From NCBI RefSeq assembly GCF_000516985.1, contig NW_006917093.1, positions 4,946,014 through 5,010,013 on the forward strand: a stretch of 64,000 nucleotides of DNA, written 5' to 3'. The DNA comes from Pestalotiopsis fici W106-1. Lineage: Eukaryota > Ascomycota > Sordariomycetes > Amphisphaeriales > Sporocadaceae. Below the pieces are notes generated by a model. That model was not told the DNA's origin. It searched no databases and was given only the letters and a program-made list of their open reading frames with translations. The translations under genes were made by a program, and so were the position numbers. Positions 45,315 to 58,722 of this stretch are shown here, piece by piece; the stretch's first letter is position 1; each line of letters begins with the position of its first letter.

Positions 45315-48300
45315 TGTGCTTGTTGTGGTGAGATGAAAATTGAGAAGTGAAGGCTACAATGTCTTCCCCATACGGGATGGTTATTATGTATTGTTGGAGC
45401 CGAGAGGTGACCTGTATATATAGATATATAGGCCCAGTGTATTGGTGCCTTGCCGTCGGATGCAGGGTCTTGCAAAATTGGGCAACGGTAAGAAGGTTAT
45501 AGTTCACGATGTTGTGATTTGGTACGTGATCCAGAGCCTGAGCTGATGGCAGTCAGGTGGGTCTATCTATGAGTCGAATCCCTTGCGAGTACCCTTGTAT
45601 ATATATGTATGTAAGTGTCAATGGTGTGTTGGATAAATGGCGTATAGATAAGAGAGGGGGGGCGAATCAATTCCAATTAATGCTTCAGGGAGAAAGGTAC
45701 CGGAGAAAAAATCGAGGGATGGATGTATCGATATGAGAGAGGATCATTAAAATAAAAAGGTAGGCAGAAATTGGTTGGACAAGACGAGAGCCGCAGGCAA
45801 TGGATGATGAATGTTCGTTCTGTTATAATAGGCTGTTGTGGCTGACAAGCTTGACAAGTAGGATGTGCGTGGCGTGACCAGGAATCGTTTGGGCGATCGA
45901 TCAGGTCCAGGTCTAGGTCCAGTCCAGGGAGACAGGCGACAGATGGTCAGATCACAACGACCCTTGACGAGAAGTTGACGGGCATTCACACAGATTGGAC
46001 GACGAGGCAGGCAGTCGGCGAACGTGAAGGGAAAAAAAAAAGACGGCGGTTCGGAGCGGCCTTTTACTTTACTCGCTGGCGGTATATACCCAAGCAGGCC
46101 TAGGCAATCTAGCAACCTAGGTAGGTCACTTTTGGGGGGTGAATGGGAGGGTTGTAATGGGGCCCGGTGCCGCCTGAAGTCGGGATGAAGATGAGATGGT
46201 TGGCCGATGGCGAGTGTGCCGCAAGGTACAATGACTGAGACCCCAGGATATGAAGTTGGGACAGATCCTGTTGGTGGAACGGGCAGGTCTTGGTCAGTCT
46301 CGCAATCGTGACTGGTTGCACGGGGCCTGAAAGTGACCGACTCGGGGACTGGGGAGGCCTGTCAGGAAAGATGTGGCGCTCCAGCTGTCTGTCTGTCTTG
46401 CTGTCTTGTTGTCTGAAGGAGGGTGGGGTGGAAGAAACCGGGCTGACGAAGGCTGGCTTGGCTTATAGAGAACATCTGGAAACTACTAGGTAGGTATAGA
46501 ACGAAGGAGGCGTCAATTGTTTTTTTTTTCTTTCTTTCTTTCTTTTCTTCTCCCCAGTCGCTTGCACTGATGTATTTTATTTTTGGGTTGTCGAAATTTC
46601 AGTTCCGGCGGTCGAGTCTTGACTTCAAACATCTCAAGCTATACGGAATACAGAGAAGCTGCAATGCACGCAAACACTACCTACCTACTAATTTAGGTAC
46701 CTTTTCGTTACTGTATATTCAATGTTGCCCACCGGTCACTTGGCCAATAAATCCACTGATCAACAATCACCTCTTTGCGCCGAGCAGCTCCCATGTTCCA
46801 ACTCCCCTCAGTCATACGGCATTACAGCACGCATATATTCCCAGACAGACGAGCAGCAGCGCCGAGTAATAGTACTCTGTAGTAGTCTACTTAGTTGGGT
46901 ACGTGACCTCCTAGGCGAGCCCCGGCCATTATTTTTCTTCCTTCTCAGAGGCGCTGGGTGGCACGACGTGGGCAGTGCCTCTAGTATTACTCGTGCTGGT
47001 ACCAGTCTTGGCGATGTCACTCTTTTAGCGCTCGAGATGCGCGCTCCGGCGGTCAAGGTACCCTGTATAGTCACTGTGATTGCATGCCTGAGGCGCTAGA
47101 ATAATCCACGGAACATTGTGCTTACTCTGATGCTTGCACTCGCTTCGGCGGCAATATATACCTTAGAAGCCCTCTGGTGGATAGGTACGCATCATGTTTC
47201 GATGTATACTTTGTACAGCCCATCAATGTCAAAATCGGGCTGAGCCGTGAACCCAACAGGCAGCGAGCAGCAAGCAGTATGTAGTGCACTGGGCTATTGT
47301 AACAATACACTCACTCTCTACATTCGGTAAGGCAGATAGGTACATGTACCTAGCGAGCAATTTACATTAGGCCTCAGGGCATACTTTTTGCCTTGGTATA
47401 GGTTAACTCTCATGGATCGTGGACGGAATGTAGTGCTGGTTTACCCCCACCTGTCACTGCTCTAGATCCCGCCCAGGGGGCGCTTCCAGGTACCTTGGCA
47501 TGTGTAAGGTATGAAGCGGGCGCAAGGGCAATTTCATGATCGCAAAATAGAAAACCGGGCACTAGAAACTAAACATGGCTAGTATGAATCTTGCCCTCTC
47601 TTTTCTTTTTCTCTACCTTGATACATCGATGCGCGCGCGGGTGACGAGAGTTACCGAAACGGTGTATACGAAATTCTCTTCTTCTCTCTCTCTCTGGACC
47701 TTCCATTTCATCCCTTCAGGTCTCGGCTCTTTCTGCCACCCCAATGTATCTTTCCGTTCCTATATTCGGCAGCATGTTTGCTACCGACTCCGCGAGTGAC
47801 ATCACCTGGCATGATTCCACCGACCTACTGTAGAAAGCTTGTCGTAGCGGGCTGCCTGCCACTGACTGCTTGCTACCAGATCATTTGCCCTACTAACTAC
47901 ATCACCAAACATTGCTCACATTGCTTCTGGCTAACCCAGCCTGTATCATAAATCATGACGACGAGAGTACTATGCTCTCTGTGTGTGTCTCTCTCACTCA
48001 CTCATTCACTCACTCACTCTTGATCGATTGCATGGCTGATAACCTTGTCTCATCTTGGAGCCAACCTCGCCAAGCCAAGCAGTCTAAAATGGAAAGACTA
48101 CCGTCATAACGAGGCGGCGCAGTGCCCAACGCAAACGCAAACGCAATGCAACAGGGCTGAGGCTTCACTGGTTTGCAGTCACCGGGGGGAAAAAAAACAT
48201 ACCAACCCCTCTAAGCTAGGTAGGTTACTAGGTCAGGTAGGTCGCTAGTTGTACTGAGCTTCCCTACCACATCTTCGTCCAACCTTTGGGGCGGTTTACT

Positions 48301-51300
48301 ACTACTGCCATGACACCGAACTGGCATTTGTCTTCTTGAGCCTCCATACACCAAATACTGCAACATCTTTGTATTCCCCTCGAATCTGTTGAGCCAGACG
48401 ACAGAGACACTTCGTGTCACACACGGTTGCAGCCACTTCACTGCCAGTATCCTCTTCGGTGTCGTATTTTTGCACCGCCTAAAATGACGTTCATGTCTGA
48501 CATTGATCCGAGTCTCAGCAAGTCTCGTGCAGCAACAGGGCAGTAAAAGCACCAAACCTTCGTTTCCGCGATGCACTGCTTATTGGCCAGCCCTCAAAAG
48601 CTCTCAGCGCCCACTTTCACACACAAACACCTTCATCTCCACCTTTACTACAGCATGTATGTATGAATGAATGTACTATGTATGGTATGTATGGGGGGTG
48701 GCTATGCCTCGGCCCTCGAGCTGCTTGCTATAATATCCGCGCGAGTATTTACGTGGCAATCCGCGTCGCTAAACCCTCCCCAGTCGTAGTTTGGGTGCCA
48801 TGATGCCCAACGGCTGCGCATATGAGGAAAAGTAAACCGAGTTTCCCGGGCGTCTCGCTGCCCCTTTGGCCCGAGCAACTCGTCGTCACCTCATACACCA
48901 GGTCCCGACTTCGTAACGAAGTAAAGTACATTGTGGCCCTTGAGCAGTCTCACTACGGAACTGTTGAACATGGACAATCATGCAACCATTCTATCCAACC
49001 CAAACTTGCCGTCGAGACCTACACACAATTTGACGTACATTTCCCGCGCTACACTTGTCATAGGGTGGGCACGTTTTACGAAACCATAACAAGCGATTCA
49101 CCCGAGTGCTCTCGCTCGTCCTATTGATTTCATTTCATTCTCGTCCGTTACTCAACTTTGAATCTCCAAAAGCTGCCCGACGTTACCGGCAAAACATCTC
49201 CTCGTTATACTCCTCGTGTCATACGGAATACATCCACGAGCAATTTGCACGGATCTTTACACTGGCCTCCGCCATCGAGGCCCATGTATCTTGTGGACAA
49301 ACTAGAAAAGCAAAGCCCATGCACATTGCCGTACCCTGAGCGGGGTGTTTGTACCCATGCAATATGTCTCGCGTCTGGTATCTTTGTGCTACATTCACGA
49401 CATGCTCCTACTTAATTTGCTCTACTATATGGCTTCCGAATTAGACATTATAGGAAAACTCCACCATCATAGTGTGGTCCCAAGAAGCCTAGAACCCGTT
49501 CCACCAACGTCAGATCGTCCTTTACTGACGCAGGAATAGTCTTTACGATACAACATCCCGCATCATTGTATCGACTTCTGCATGCTGTGTGGCAGCCCCT
49601 CATTCGCCAGTTGTCATGTCCGACCCCGGAATGGATCTATGGCCCTGGTTGCCAGGCACATGGACGCCGTTGAGCACGTGTTTCGCGAATGACTCCATTA
49701 GAATTGCTTTTGGAAGGATGCCCAGATCCAATCGGACACAGATATTGCAAAGAGTTCTTGTTGAGGTCCTTTCGTAAAGTCGTGACGTCTGAGGCACGCA
49801 AGTCGATTTGGGCAGCCATGAATTCGGTTTGGCAATCGCAATATATGCCGAGACAGCGATATTGTTTATGCTTGCTCAACCGCTTCATAATTATGATAGG
49901 CAGATTATTGACTCCTACCTCTCACACCCATCTTGGATGATACAACTTGGGCTTGGAGGGCAATGCCTTCTTTCAAAAAAGGCTTGACGAGTCGTCATTT
50001 AGGCAGAAACCAACACCGACTGCACTACTATCCATCTAGTGGTTTTGGAAGCCACCGGTATAGGCATGAGAAGTATTCAGGCCGTCACCACCAAAGGCAC
50101 CAGCTATTCCAGAAGCGAGAATGCTTTGTTACGAGTCGCTCAAAGAGGCATTCCTTTACTTGCGTTGCACCAAGAATGGACAGATCGGCCAAGTTGGCAA
50201 ACATGACTTTTGTTATTGTTCTAGAGCCAAAGCCGCTATTTCCGAGAGACAAATGAAGTTCAATGGACATGTCGATCCTCACGATAACTATCAATAGATC
50301 CGCCAGATACGACCTGCCAAGTGCCAAGGCAGATTTCCAATGGCTCCCCAAGCTGCATTGCTTTCAAGCACCCCACAATATGCTGTATGCGGTCAACCGG
50401 CATCGGGCCTATACTATCTCCCAACCATACTGTCATTTTCCAGTTGTGTTCTGCTGAGTTACAACAGCTTTCTGTTTTGGACGAATTGAATGGTCAACAC
50501 TGGATCTACGCTTCTCCATAGGCTGTCTTGTCAAACCATGTGCAATGTTCCAAGCGGCGCTGCACACGGGGAGTCCCAGAGTATTGAAGCTTAATCTATC
50601 GTGAGGTATAGGCATTTTCCTAGTCCACAGCCTCCAACAAAAGCATGTTTATACTTAGCCACTCATGATCTTGACAAACATTGACGAGTCGCACCGGATA
50701 ATGAAAACTCAATGGATCGAGTTGATCTATGAGATAGGTATCTGAAAGGCACGATCCACTAGAGCCGCTGTGTTTATTGTTCCGTCCGGTCTAATAAGGA
50801 TACACGATGGTCAATGCCTGGCTGGCCGCAGTAGGACTTTACACGGTCGTCTCTGGACTCGTGTCTCTCTTCTATAGAAATTGTCACCTGCTTTGAACCT
50901 ACGGATACCGAAGAGTTTTCTACGTGCCCCCTTACCTGAAAGTTAAAAAAGGCACATCAGTACTCAGCAGCTCAGTCTACTGGCAAATGGAAAGAGTATC
51001 GATATGCACTGTCATTCTTTCGTGATGCACGAGAGAAGTATCGGAATCAAAGACGTACAGATATAGCCAAACCCTGCTTACCATTAATCGTATATGCTGT
51101 CGAGGATTGGATATCTCATTGTCTGTTATTCGCATGTGGAAGGACTCCCTTACCTCCACCAGACCAGCAATGATCATATACCCAAAGCCATAGATCCAAG
51201 GCGATAGATTGCGAACGAAAAAGTAGCTATTGGCCCCAAGAACCGCAAATCCCCTACTTAGGCTATAATGAGCCACGGAATTCAGACACAACAAGCGAGA

Positions 51301-53948
51301 CGGGACAGCCACAGCAGCCTTACAATCGTCATAATTGATATTCTTTGGCAGCCAGCGATGAACAACCTCTATATGCTGGGAGCTTTCCTGGACCCCTTCC
51401 TAGCCAGTAAGCCCCGTCCACCATTGGGTCTAATGAGCAAATCGCTTCGCATGGTGTCACCACACGAATTGTGAGAAATCGCTTCGCTGATATGGGCGAC
51501 GGTAACATTCTTTCCCACCCTCCTCTTTGCAAACCCCCCGGGCTGTCAGAATGATGCGACCTTTCATGCAGCCGAACCAGGCGGGAATGCTAGATTCGGC
51601 CACCTGCCTTGCAGGAATCGCGTTTCCCCCCCTCAAGCCGAGCAGCCTCTTTCCCCCCCCTTTCTTCCCTCCAACAACTACCTCTTAGTCCCTCCCCGTC
51701 AGCGCCACGGTTCTCGAAGAGAATAAGATCTCACCAATAAAACTGCAGTCATCGTCTCAGTCAGTTTCCCATTGGCGAACCATACCTACCGTCGCCCAAG
51801 GCGATTGGAGAATCATTGACTCCCTGGCCTTTTTTTTTTTTGGAGTTCAAGAGGCGATTGGCTGCGGGAGGATGAACATTTGGGTGGATGGTCTCGGTAA
51901 TCAAGCGAGATCGAGGCCGCGAACCCATTGAGCTGTGGGAAAAGCCTTCCAAAGGGTTCTCTGACGAAGCCTGATATGTCTTCGTATCTGCAGTGAGGTC
52001 CTTTGAGTGGGAGAGCCTCACCCTTGGGCCAGGCCAGAACAGATTCATGAGTGGTGCGTCCTCGTCAATGAGAAGAAGAGAGAAGAAAGGGGAAAAGATA
52101 CAACGCAATGCGTGTACTTAACACATGCTTTGCACATGCATTGGGGTAGAAAACCGCTGTAGATCACCCATTGGTCTTTTCCAGATAGCACACAATGTCC
52201 CCATGACCGTTTCTCAGGTATCACAACTTCTTTCCTTCCTTTATCTTACGATCATTGTACTAGGAAGAACCAAGATGCGGTCCGTCGTCTCACGATGCAG
52301 CAGCAACATCTGACAAGAGAGCACTAATTCATCGGCAGTGGCAACCAAGTAAGAGAAGATGAGAAAAGAAAAAGAGAAAAATATTGATGCGTTGACGTAA
52401 TATCACATCTGGAAACAACTTGATCATCTCTAGCTCTCCTCTTGCTTCTTTGGACCCGAGCTGAGTGGTCAAAATTGGCTCTTGTGTAACGTTTCTCCAG
52501 AGCAAGGATTTCACATACTGGGAGAAATAAGGGCATGGGGTCTTTGCTGGGCCGCTAGAGAAACTTTCTTGTCTCAGAGACTCCAGAGTAGCACAGCTGG
52601 GAGGCTTGGTGTCATCGTCATCTCATCTCAATTCATGATACTCACGAGGAGCATATCGGGGAAGAAGGGCGACAAGGAAAGGAAACCACACTGACCTTCA
52701 CCAAGCAGTCATTCGGAGTTGCCCGGAGGCTGAAAAAGCTATACTGATGCGAGGATTCCCCCCTTCGATAGAGCAAAATCAAATCCTCTTACGTCAGTAT
52801 GGTGTTTATTGATAGGTGAAAAGGACTCTTGATACTAGAGGCCCGGGCCCATGGACACAGAATGGCGCTTCCGACGAGCTACTGCATTTATTCATCAGAG
52901 TAAACATGATTGATGACTTGACTAGATACCCCCGTGACGCGAGCAATATATTCTGTTGCCGGATCAGGTAGTTATATCCCCAGTGGTAAGCCAGAATTAT
53001 GACGCTCATCACCGACTGTATCCAAGGCTGGACACAGTTGTGATGATGGCGATTTTTTGCCGCCGAAAATCTGTCATGATACAATACACCCGGGATTTTG
53101 TCGCTGCCTTCTGATAACCGGGCCTTTGCGGCTGATAATTTGTCAGTACTTCGTACAGTCTCATTAGAAAACGCAAGGGTCAGGGAGAAGAAAAAAGTCA
53201 CTCAAAAATGCTGTCCGTCTAAATTCAGTGGTGGCATGTTCATGGCGTGATCTCGCTTGCGCTTAGAGTTCTATTTTCCTGGACGGATGTCACCTTTCTT
53301 GGGCAATCGACCTCCCAAGACCCCCCCTTTGTGCGTCACTATGCGTATCTAGTAGCAACGACATCTTTGTCATGATCATGAACTTCGACTTCCTGCTGGA
53401 AACTATCACGAGTAGAGCACAAGATGTTGGCGCTCCGCAGTGTGTGAAATAGCTTGATTGCAACTTAGATACAACCACACAGTATTCTACCTCAAAGTTT
53501 CCAAGGTGTCATCACGAACAGAAGGCAAGAGGGCAAAGATAAACATGCGAGGTTTCCATCTGCTCGTGCAGCATAATTGCAATCAACTACGAATGCGAGG
53601 AATATGATGTGCCGGTTGGTTGCCCCTGGGCGAACCAAAGTATGTATGCAAGGAGTACAGGACAAATGTAAACTATCAATGACACCCCGAAGAGAAAATC
53701 GTGAAGCACCACCACGTCGCTCTTGTTTTGGTCCTCAGTCCACACTCATTTGCTCAAGCGTGCCAAGAATAATAGTCTCGCTCATATCTTGGACTGGCGT
53801 AATTACTACTTGGACGTAAGATTAACTCATCGCTGAATCGTGACGATGTTATAAAAGATTCATACCTCATACTGATCCCCGAGGAGCGTTGTGAGCTCAC
53901 TCGCATCAGCATGGGCAGATAGTAATCGAAGGACTCAGGCTCAGACCT
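45315..53948. other. 8.6-kb gene desert
   Basis: No gene can be supported. The first kilobase or so should include the promoter and leader of the 460-aa gene. TAGGTAGG-type units lie near 46111-46125, 46486-46497 and 48217-48243, with the reverse form near 46677-46690. Tandem CACT-type units occur near 47996-48018. Between about 49500 and 53200 there are several open but featureless stretches on both strands (for example 49600-49797, 50977-51312 and 52806-53201, minus). Some are hydrophobic and interrupted by stops, which would fit decayed coding DNA. I could not assign any of them to a family. Confidence 0.6.
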
Positions 53949-56900
53949 CTAATTCTGAGAGTCCCAGCCGACCCAGCTGCGCGGCATGACGCGCCAGATC
54001 TTGACCTCTCCGGACCTTAAATCGTCGAGCTTGAAGGATTCCTGCTTCACCTTTTTGTTTTCGCGTCCTTGTTCCCAAGCTCGCACCTTTTTCTTGGTAC
54101 CATCCCACTCCGCAACAACCGCAACGTGATCAGGCTTGCCGACTTCAACCGAGTATTTTGCGTGCATGGGACCGTGCTTGCCCTGGAATTTGGCGTTTCT
54201 GATGGAGATGATATCGCCAGGTCTGATCTCATCCGTCATGTGAGTCGAGGCATTTGCCATGTTGGCATAAACAAGAGCACCATAGGCACGGGTCCCCACA
54301 GGAAGTAAAACGTCCTTGAGGGGTTTCAAGAGTTCGTATACCAACGCTTGGGGCGAACCATCACCAACGACTGAGTCCTTCTTGGACGCAACAGCATTGG
54401 ATATCTCAAGACCGAAACGTTCATATGCCTGCTCCAGTTGATCTTGGCGAAGACTGCGCGGGGGAGGCTCGTGTCTTTGATCCAGATTTGTATCAGCAGG
54501 ATTCTGCGGATCAAAACGGATGGTGATGATTGTCTGCGAGTAGTCCTGGAACAGTACGTAGACATCCTTGGTAACTACAGTTCTACCGCCGGGTGCCGAA
54601 GTAGTGGACTCATCCGATTCGAAGAAGATATCCCTCCGGCCTTGGAAGACTGGTGGCAACCCATTTGGCTGCAGCCACCAGCTGGTGTGTTGAGCCAGGT
54701 CAACGTCATTCGCAACAAATCCAGACTCAACCGAGAGTGATGGCCGTCCAACATCCATCGATCTACGTCCTCCAATTGGCCTTTGGGCATCCATCGATTG
54801 TCGTGGTGGAGCCCTGCTCGGGGCGGCCTGAGAAGGAGGAGCAGGTGGGAGAGATCGGTTAGCAGGCGGTGGAGGCGGCGATTGATACGAGGGCGCCGTC
54901 TCTGGCGATTTGACATCATTTTCAGCTGCTGGTATGTTGTAGGACACGTTTGTAGAAACACTAGGCTGCGCCCCAGAGTACCGATAAGGATCATACTCGT
55001 CATCATCATCTTGCTCCGTTTGCACAGGGGCTGGCGGCGGAGGCGGCGGCGGAGCAGCTCGTGGCATGTCTGCTGACGGTCGCGCTGGAGGTGGCGGTTG
55101 GCTCGGAACAGGCGGCGGGATCGCTCTGGGGGCCGCGGCGGGAATGGGCGGAGGAAGAGATGGTGGAGGGGCCTCGGACACTGGTGAGCGAAGAGATGTG
55201 GTATCATCTAGACTGGAATCCCGGGCGTGCGATTTCAACGCATCTTTGTGAGGGACCGAAGAGGCAATATCCGTATCATAGTCTCCATCATAATCGGTGA
55301 TTTCACCCTCTTCCCCGTTGTCAAGACGGCCTGGCTTCATGGGAGCGACACGCTCATCCGAAGTAGAACTTCTCTCAGGCGCTGCTCCTGGGGGAGGAGG
55401 TGGTGGAGGCCGGCTTTGCGATGGGGCAGGCGGAGCAGCGCCTGGGATTGGAGGCGGCCGGCTATCCCGCTTGCTTGGCAGTCTTGGTGATGTGGGAGAT
55501 AGCTCATCCCCTCCAAATGAGCTCCTGGTACCAGGACGAGGAGAGGTTGGCGCCATGGTGGGCGAGGCTATGGGAATCGGAGGTGGAGGAGCTCGGGCAG
55601 ACGGTGGAGCCTCTGATCTTGGGGTTTCGAGTGACCGCATCTGGCTTTCTGACAGTTCATCATCCGATTCCGATCCAATGCTCGGCGAGGTGATTGCAGC
55701 CGGAGGAGGTGGCGGCGCCGGTCGAGCTGTGGTAAAGGTCAGCTGGAAAGTCATCTTGATCTTCCGTCGTCGAACTTACACTCGGCTGGGACTGGAGGTG
55801 GCGCCGGTCGGCCTCCCGGAACAGGAGGTGGAGCCAAGGGGCTCTTCAAAGCTGTCTCAGAGTAAGCAAATCTAGATTCTTATGTAGTAGTTAGGTATAC
55901 TCACGCTCGCTTGCCGTAGGTCGAGGACTGGTCGTAGCGATGGGGGTAATATCCTCACCAACGGGCGAATCTTGCTCTTCGACGTCATCAGCCTCTTCCT
56001 TGTGGCTTTCACGGCTCATGCCGGGAAGTGCCATGGCGGTGGGTATCGGAGGCGCTGGGCGAGGCGAAGGCATATCTTCCCGACCATACTCGCTTGAGCG
56101 TCTTCCGGCGGGTGCAGGCTTCTTCTTCTTGGTTGGGCCAGTAGAAGCAAGAGGAGCAGCGAATGGGTTATGCATGCCCATCATGCCTCCCATTCCGCCC
56201 ATGCCGGCGCTCATCTTGGCCATTCTAGCGCGAAGTTCCTCTCTGCGTCTGACTTCAGGATCTTCCTCCTCCTCCTCCTCGGCCTCACCTTCTTCTTCTT
56301 CGTCCTCGTACCCTTCTTTTTCCTCGGCAGCTTCAGCCTGTGGCAGTTTCCTTGCAGGTGCCTGCGAGAGACGTCTAGACTGGCCATCACTCTCATCGCG
56401 CTCAGTCAAATCTTCTGGCCCCTCGGTGGTATCGCCAGCACCTGACATATCTGCCTCATTGCCGTCCTCGGGTACGCTCTTGGACTTTCTTCGTACAGGT
56501 AATGGCTGCCTCGGAGGAGGTGCTGGTTGGGCTTCATCCAGAGAGTCTGTGGTGTCTCGTTCCAACGAGGGTACCTCGGGATTTTCGATGGAAGCTCGCT
56601 CCGTGGGTTCCTGGCTTTCCGTACGCTTCTTTGGTGGTGGTCGTTTTGGCTTCTCCTTCTTCGCAGCAGCATCGGCGTGGCGTTGAGCAGCCTCCGTTTG
56701 CTGCTTCTGGAGGAGCGCCATACGCTCTTTCAAGCTCATGGGTTTGGGCTGATCATCGTCCTCAACCTCTTGGGATGGGCTTGCTACCAAGCCTGCCTTG
56801 GCTGCATTTTCTGCATTCTCGGCCTCCTTCTCCTTGATCTCGGGATCCTCATCCCTTCTATAAACCTTGGGAGCAGGCTTTTCGCGCGGCGGCGGAACGT

Positions 56901-57633
56901 AGGCATTTCTACTTGGAGGAGGAGCAACAAATGGCTTCTTGATGAAACCAGAACCACTGCCGGAGCTTAGAGAGCCCGGCTTGAATGGCGCAATGGGTGG
57001 GGCGGCAGGTTTATTGAATGCAGCAATGCGATCTTTGAAAGAGCTGCTGGCCGGCTTCTCCGATACTGGAGGAGGGCCGCCGCGGGCAGGTCCAGAAGCC
57101 TTGGCTGGGGCATCGGCAGTTACATCACCGACGGGCGGCTCTGATACGAGTGCTGCGGGAGCGATTGGCTCGACTGGTCTTGGAGCTGGGACTAGAACAG
57201 CGGGAGCTTTTGGCGATCGCGGCTCAGCAGCAGGAGGCGGAGAGGCCAGGGGAGTCTCTTCCTCAAGCTCCTCATACGTGGGCCTGGTTTGTTCTGGTAC
57301 TGATTCGGGTACTGGCTCGATTTCGGGTTCTGGCTCTGGTTCTGTAGCGGCGGGCGGCGAAGTCGGGACAGGAGCAGGAGGTGCAGGCTCTACCTCCTTC
57401 TTCTTCGTTCTTGTTGGTCGTGGTGGTGCGACTGGTTCATACTTCTCGACAAAGTTGCGAGGGAAGATACCCTCCCGCTTCTCCCCGGAAGAATCGACGT
57501 ATTCGCCACCATACCAGTCTGGATCATCAACATCAGTGACGGTGATGATCTGACCAATCTCAAAAGGCAGGTCATCCTCGTGGTTCGAGGTATACTCGAA
57601 GAGAGCCTTCACCCTGAACGGTGCAGCAGCCAT
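53949..57633 (-). CDS. BBC1: BBC1/MTI1-like SH3 protein of actin patches
   Basis: Cortical actin-patch protein; in yeast Bbc1 binds type-I myosins and restrains WASP (Las17) during endocytosis. The model has 1192 residues in exons 57633-55905, 55851-55780 and 55726-53949. Introns are GTGAGT...ACAG (51 nt region 55904-55852, 53 bp) and GTAAGT...ACAG (53 bp, with a CTGAC branch site). An N-terminal SH3 domain (residues 5-66) shows ALFEYTS, DDPDWYGGE and GIFPRNFV in the expected places. A long low-complexity middle follows, with Pro-rich, Lys/Glu coiled-coil (about residue 275-325) and acidic stretches. Several polyproline runs lie around residues 590-860. The C-terminal globular domain (about 930-1192) begins near VLFQDYSQTIITI and ends VMPRSWVGWDSQN, matching the Bbc1 C-terminal region. 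The middle exon of 72 nt is pure Pro-rich linker. Confidence 0.9.
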
Positions 57634-58722
57634 GATGCCTGGGCGTCGATAGCAGACTGCACCTGTGTAGCTTAAAATGGTACTTGGGAGGTTGGTTGTA
57701 AAGTAGCCTGTGATGCCACGGACCTTTGACGGTATCCGATGACGACAGGTATTATTGCGATTTGACCGAGTTGTCGACTAAACGGTCGAGGGGGTTTGTT
57801 GTTGTTGGGAGAAAAAAAGACTACGGTAAAGTAATTAAGTACGTCCTGGATGCGCGTAATTCGAAAGTGGAGAGAGTATTAAGTAGCGCTGGGATCGTCG
57901 AATCTGGTCAAAGAGAAGACGAGGGTTGGTTTCTCGTCTCTTTACTACGTATGGTGCTAGATCGAGGCTGAGCACCAGCACCTGCACCTATACCTGCACG
58001 AGCAGCAGCAGCCTGTTGGAGCTATGGACGTCAGCGCATGCTGCATGAAATCCAATTGGAGATGGCGTACTCCAGATAAAGAGAGCTGGCGTACGCATGG
58101 ACTGACAGACGGGGAACGCAAGAAAAGCAATCACAACGAACCTGGGCAGTAGAACGGCGAGTTTGTGGTGCCTGTGTCGGGAACTTTGAGGTATCAGACA
58201 GTGTCTCAACTTAAGCATGAATAGCCGTCAGGTGTCGGCGGTTTTGGTTTTGGGGGGGTGGGAAAGGATGCTGTTCGTGTCCCAGAATCTGGAGGTGCCT
58301 ATGGGAGTGCCTGGCGACCCTTTGGGGATGAGGAGGGTGGCTTTGACATGGGTTACTCGGCCTGAAATGCTAAACTACCCCCCGAGCTCTGCGCTGCCCA
58401 CATTGAGATGGAAGCTGGGCCCAAAGGTGGGAGCCTAGTCGTAGTTGGGCTCTTGGGGGGACCACCACGCGAACGCCACAATGCACTATGTCATCGTGGC
58501 TGCTGCTACCCTTCATACACAGTACGTTCTGGCGCGCCACGGGCCTGGTGGGCGGGCATCTCTACCAGCAGGGGGCTTGTCGCTTTCGTCCCACCTGTCG
58601 ATCCGCAAAGAGAACATCTGAAAGCTCAGGCGCACTCTCAATGTCGTGAACAGTTCACCATTCTTCCCGTGCTCAGATTGCACATCATTTTGATACACCA
58701 GCTACTTATTTCCTTGCCTAGC
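57634..58722. other. Divergent promoter region between BBC1 and RTR1
   Basis: About 1.1 kb shared by two divergently transcribed genes. GC-rich G runs lie near 58248-58262 and 58452-58460. No gene seen. The frame that runs into RTR1 from 58408 is an upstream extension whose reading lacks the family start. Confidence 0.6.

Noticed and set aside
50977..51312. 111-codon hydrophobic minus-strand frame
   Set aside because: Starts at GTG with no upstream ATG or splice partner; could not be tied to any family.
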